Below, in pieces: positions 22,572 to 24,800 of a stretch of DNA of 24,800 nt; within the stretch, counting starts at the first letter, position 1; every line of letters begins with the position of its first letter. Origin of the DNA: CAZBWE01 sp964568985. GTDB taxonomy: Bacteria > Planctomycetota > Phycisphaerae > Sedimentisphaerales > Anaerobacaceae. The notes under the pieces are model-generated. The model was not told the DNA's origin. It did no database searches and saw only the letters and a program-made list of their open reading frames with translations. A program made the translations under genes and the position numbers. The stretch covers positions 1-24,800 of the forward strand of contig CAZMSP010000021.1 of assembly GCA_964568985.1 (NCBI GenBank), given 5' to 3'.

Positions 22572-23453
22572 CTACTTCCAGATTTCGACTTCAAGCTCCA
22601 GCTCGATATCAAATTTTTCTTTGACCCTCTGCCTTACGGCCTCTATTAATCTAAAACAATCGCGACTTTTGCACCCCTTTTGCGCAATGATGAAATTGGC
22701 GTGTTTTTCGCTGACGACAGCTCCGCCTATCTGCAAACTCTTAAGGCCGGCTCTGTCGATTAAAGCACCGGCAGAGACACCTCTTGAATTTTTGAATATG
22801 CAGCCGGAATTTTTTGAATTTAACGGCTGATTGTTCTTTTTATAAATCCAGATTTCCTTTACCGTTCGCATAACTTGCTCAGGGTCGGCAGAAGCCAGCT
22901 GCATCTGGGCGCTCAGGATAAATTTTGCGGTGATATTTGTGCTGCGGTAGTCGAACATCAGTTCCGGTTTGCTCTTCTGGAAAAGATTACCGTGACTGTC
23001 CATAAGAGTAACCGATTCAACAGCTGAACCAATATCTCCGAAGTTGCCGCCAGAATTCATTTTTACCGCTCCGCCAACCGAGCCGGGTATGCCAGTGAGA
23101 GCTTCAAGGCCTGAAAGACCTTTTTGCACACAGGTTAAAACCAACTTGGCTAATTCTGTGCCTGCCCATGCGGTAACCTTTTCGCCGTCAAACTGTATCT
23201 GTGTAAACTCCTCTGTTTCGAGTTTTATAACCGCCGCCCGCAGGCCCTCGTCGCTGATTAGCAAATTGGAGCCGAATCCCATTACATAAATTGGAATTTT
23301 GCTTTCATTGCAGCGCTTAACCACCTCTTTAAGCTGCTTGATAGTTTTCGGCCTGATAAAATAATCAGCCGACCCACCCAGGCCGTACCATGTGCACTTT
23401 GCCAACGGATAGTCGGTTTCAACTATTTCTTCTAAGCCACTGAATATATTCAT
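22572..23453 (-). CDS. murB: UDP-N-acetylenolpyruvoylglucosamine reductase
   Basis: A 293-residue FAD enzyme that makes UDP-MurNAc using NADPH. FAD-binding stretches MGFGSNLLISDEG and LTGIPGSVGGAVKMNSGG are present, as is the C-terminal substrate region with SGCIFKNSRGVSAGALIDRA. The proton-donating serine of E. coli MurB (GSFFKN) is a cysteine here (C218 in SGCIFKN), a variant I believe occurs in other bacteria. AGGTGAC precedes the ATG at 23453. The start overlaps the end of murC by 35 nt, so the two are probably translated together. Confidence 0.95.
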   Translation of the reverse strand: MNIFSGLEEIVETDYPLAKCTWYGLGGSADYFIRPKTIKQLKEVVKRCNESKIPIYVMGFGSNLLISDEGLRAAVIKLETEEFTQIQFDGEKVTAWAGTELAKLVLTCVQKGLSGLEALTGIPGSVGGAVKMNSGGNFGDIGSAVESVTLMDSHGNLFQKSKPELMFDYRSTNITAKFILSAQMQLASADPEQVMRTVKEIWIYKKNNQPLNSKNSGCIFKNSRGVSAGALIDRAGLKSLQIGGAVVSEKHANFIIAQKGCKSRDCFRLIEAVRQRVKEKFDIELELEVEIWK

Positions 23454-24800
23454 CTGTCACCTTCCAAATATCGCCTGCACCCATGGAAACTACAACATCG
23501 CCTGAAACTACATTTTTCTTCAGATAATCGCAAATCTTGTCGAAACCATCAATAAATATCGCTTCTGTTGCGTTAGCACGTATTTTCTCGACCAGTATCT
23601 GCGAGTTGATTTCTTTCTTGGCCGCCTGTGAATCCCGGACAAAATAAATCTCCGGCACAATAGTTATATCGGCAAGCTTAAAGCTTTCAGCAAAATCTTT
23701 AAGCAAAAATCTTGTTCTACTATATTGATGTGGCTGAAAAACGCACCAGATTCGCCTCGGCTGATACCGCTGGCGTATCGCCTCAAGCGATGCCCTGATT
23801 TCAGTCGGGTGATGGGCATAATCGTCGAGCACTGTTATTCGGCCGAATAGATTCGGCAAGCTCACTATAAATTGTCCTTTTAGCATTAGCCGGCGGTCTA
23901 TGCCGGTAAAGGCAGGTAGTAATTCAAGCACCTTCTTTGGGTCTATTCCGATGTTAACTGCCATAGCCACAACTGCCAGGGCGTTTAGGATGTTGTGTTT
24001 GCCCGGTATGGATATTCGAGTCGCTCCTAATAACTTGCCGTTATGATAGACCTCAAAAGCATAGAGCCCGTCATTTAGCTGAAGATTTTTGGCGTAGAAA
24101 TTACAATTTTCATCAAGCCCAAAGGTCTGACATTGAACATCAGCACCTAATCGCCTGATTATTTTTGCCACGTTTGCATCCTGACCATTGGCAATCAGGA
24201 CGCCATCCGGCTTTACTCCACGAGCAAACTGGCCGAAGGCATCAACTATCTCGTCCTCATCTCTGTAATAGTCCAGATGGTCTTGCTCAATATTGAGTAT
24301 ACAGGCAATTTTTGGCTTTAGGTTCAAAAAACTGCGGTCGTATTCGCAGGCCTCAGCCACAAAATATTTACTATCACCCACACCGGAAGAACTCCGCAGT
24401 TGGCTGACCTCGGCCCCTATAATAAAATTCACATCGGTCCCTGCCCGCTTTAGCAGATACGTAAGCCAGCCGCTCGCGGTGCTCTTGCCGTGCGTTCCTG
24501 CCACAGCAATACCGTCATACTGGTTCATCAACTCTCCCAGCATCTGGGCGTATTTATATATCTTCAATCCTCTTTCGCGTGCCAGTTTCAGTTCGGCGTT
24601 ATCTTCTTTAATAGCCGCCGAGATAACCACCGCATCAGTTTCTGTTGCCAGATAATCTGGACTATGGCCGATTTTGATATCCGCCCCCGACCGTATAAGC
24701 CTATCTATAATGCCGCTTGCTGTTTGGTCTGAGCCAGCTACGAGCGCATTGTTTTTTATTAAAAGCTGCGCAAGCCCACTCATCCCGATACCACCAGCCC
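23419..24800 (-). CDS. murC: UDP-N-acetylmuramate--L-alanine ligase (partial, start outside window)
   Basis: Mur ligase adding L-alanine to UDP-MurNAc. The N-terminal Rossmann motif GGIGMSGLAQLL runs into the window edge, so the first residues lie beyond 24800; the ATG at 24783 is internal to this motif and is not the start. Other landmarks: the ATP loop VAGTHGKSTASGWL (with Ser where many MurC have Thr), EACEYDRSFLNLKP, IEQDHLDYY, DDYAHHPTEIRASLEAIRQR and VFQPHQYSRTRFLLKDF. First gene in the window of the cell-wall cluster, overlapping murB by 35 nt. Confidence 0.96.
   Translation of the reverse strand, partial: AGGIGMSGLAQLLIKNNALVAGSDQTASGIIDRLIRSGADIKIGHSPDYLATETDAVVISAAIKEDNAELKLARERGLKIYKYAQMLGELMNQYDGIAVAGTHGKSTASGWLTYLLKRAGTDVNFIIGAEVSQLRSSSGVGDSKYFVAEACEYDRSFLNLKPKIACILNIEQDHLDYYRDEDEIVDAFGQFARGVKPDGVLIANGQDANVAKIIRRLGADVQCQTFGLDENCNFYAKNLQLNDGLYAFEVYHNGKLLGATRISIPGKHNILNALAVVAMAVNIGIDPKKVLELLPAFTGIDRRLMLKGQFIVSLPNLFGRITVLDDYAHHPTEIRASLEAIRQRYQPRRIWCVFQPHQYSRTRFLLKDFAESFKLADITIVPEIYFVRDSQAAKKEINSQILVEKIRANATEAIFIDGFDKICDYLKKNVVSGDVVVSMGAGDIWKVTDEYIQWLRRNS

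Overview
The window looks like a piece of an uncultured planctomycete chromosome, most likely from the Phycisphaerae/Sedimentisphaerales side of the phylum. The clues are: the 5' end of a 16S rRNA gene with a planctomycete-like start; a secreted beta-helix protein whose N-terminus carries a PSAPPGPTMKTLDEVEP phrase I associate with this phylum; a secreted protein with GENxGWxxF repeats and a dockerin-like tail; an AP2/HNH nuclease fragment; and a FlgI-like lipoprotein with HEAT repeats. These assignments rest on recall of families, not on a search.

Left end (1-870): the 5' 190 nt of a 16S rRNA gene on the minus strand, preceded by a long leader with a boxA antitermination site and a good sigma70-type promoter. 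Next is a small HEAT-like protein (867-1226) bracketed by two copies of a 55-bp repeat. From 1516 to 3831 is an AT-rich, apparently rearranged restriction-modification island: a ThaI-like restriction endonuclease that stops early, a zinc-ribbon protein, a B3-like/HNH endonuclease, and a DNA methyltransferase that starts just past its catalytic motif IV. From about 3832 to 6480 is accessory sequence: a lipoprotein flanked by two copies of the 3' end of a ferredoxin gene, the ferredoxin-type gene itself with an in-frame TGA just upstream of its start, and an AP2/HNH nuclease remnant.

The middle (6539-15993) is plus-strand: a YjbQ-family protein, a FlgI/HEAT lipoprotein, a full-length SMC condensin, a zinc-ribbon membrane protein, a membrane-anchored protein resembling the PilP/GspC type, and a pair of M16 peptidases. 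One M16 subunit lacks the zinc site and the other has it, as in heterodimeric M16B enzymes. From 16145 to 18138 (minus) are two secreted proteins in one operon. From 18476 to 19998 (plus) a two-helix membrane protein is followed by two tandem cysteine-cluster (YkgJ-like) proteins. GrpB follows on the minus strand.

The right end (20612-24800, minus) is a compact cell-wall and division cluster, murC-murB-ddl-ftsQ, with murC running off the window. It indicates that this organism makes peptidoglycan precursors.

The most unusual theme is a set of short palindromic elements scattered through the window. At least one, and probably three, sit in frame inside coding sequence: in the FlgI-like lipoprotein signal region and in both cysteine-cluster proteins. 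Two of these have a partner with the same arms elsewhere in the window. The broken restriction-modification island is the second main point of interest.
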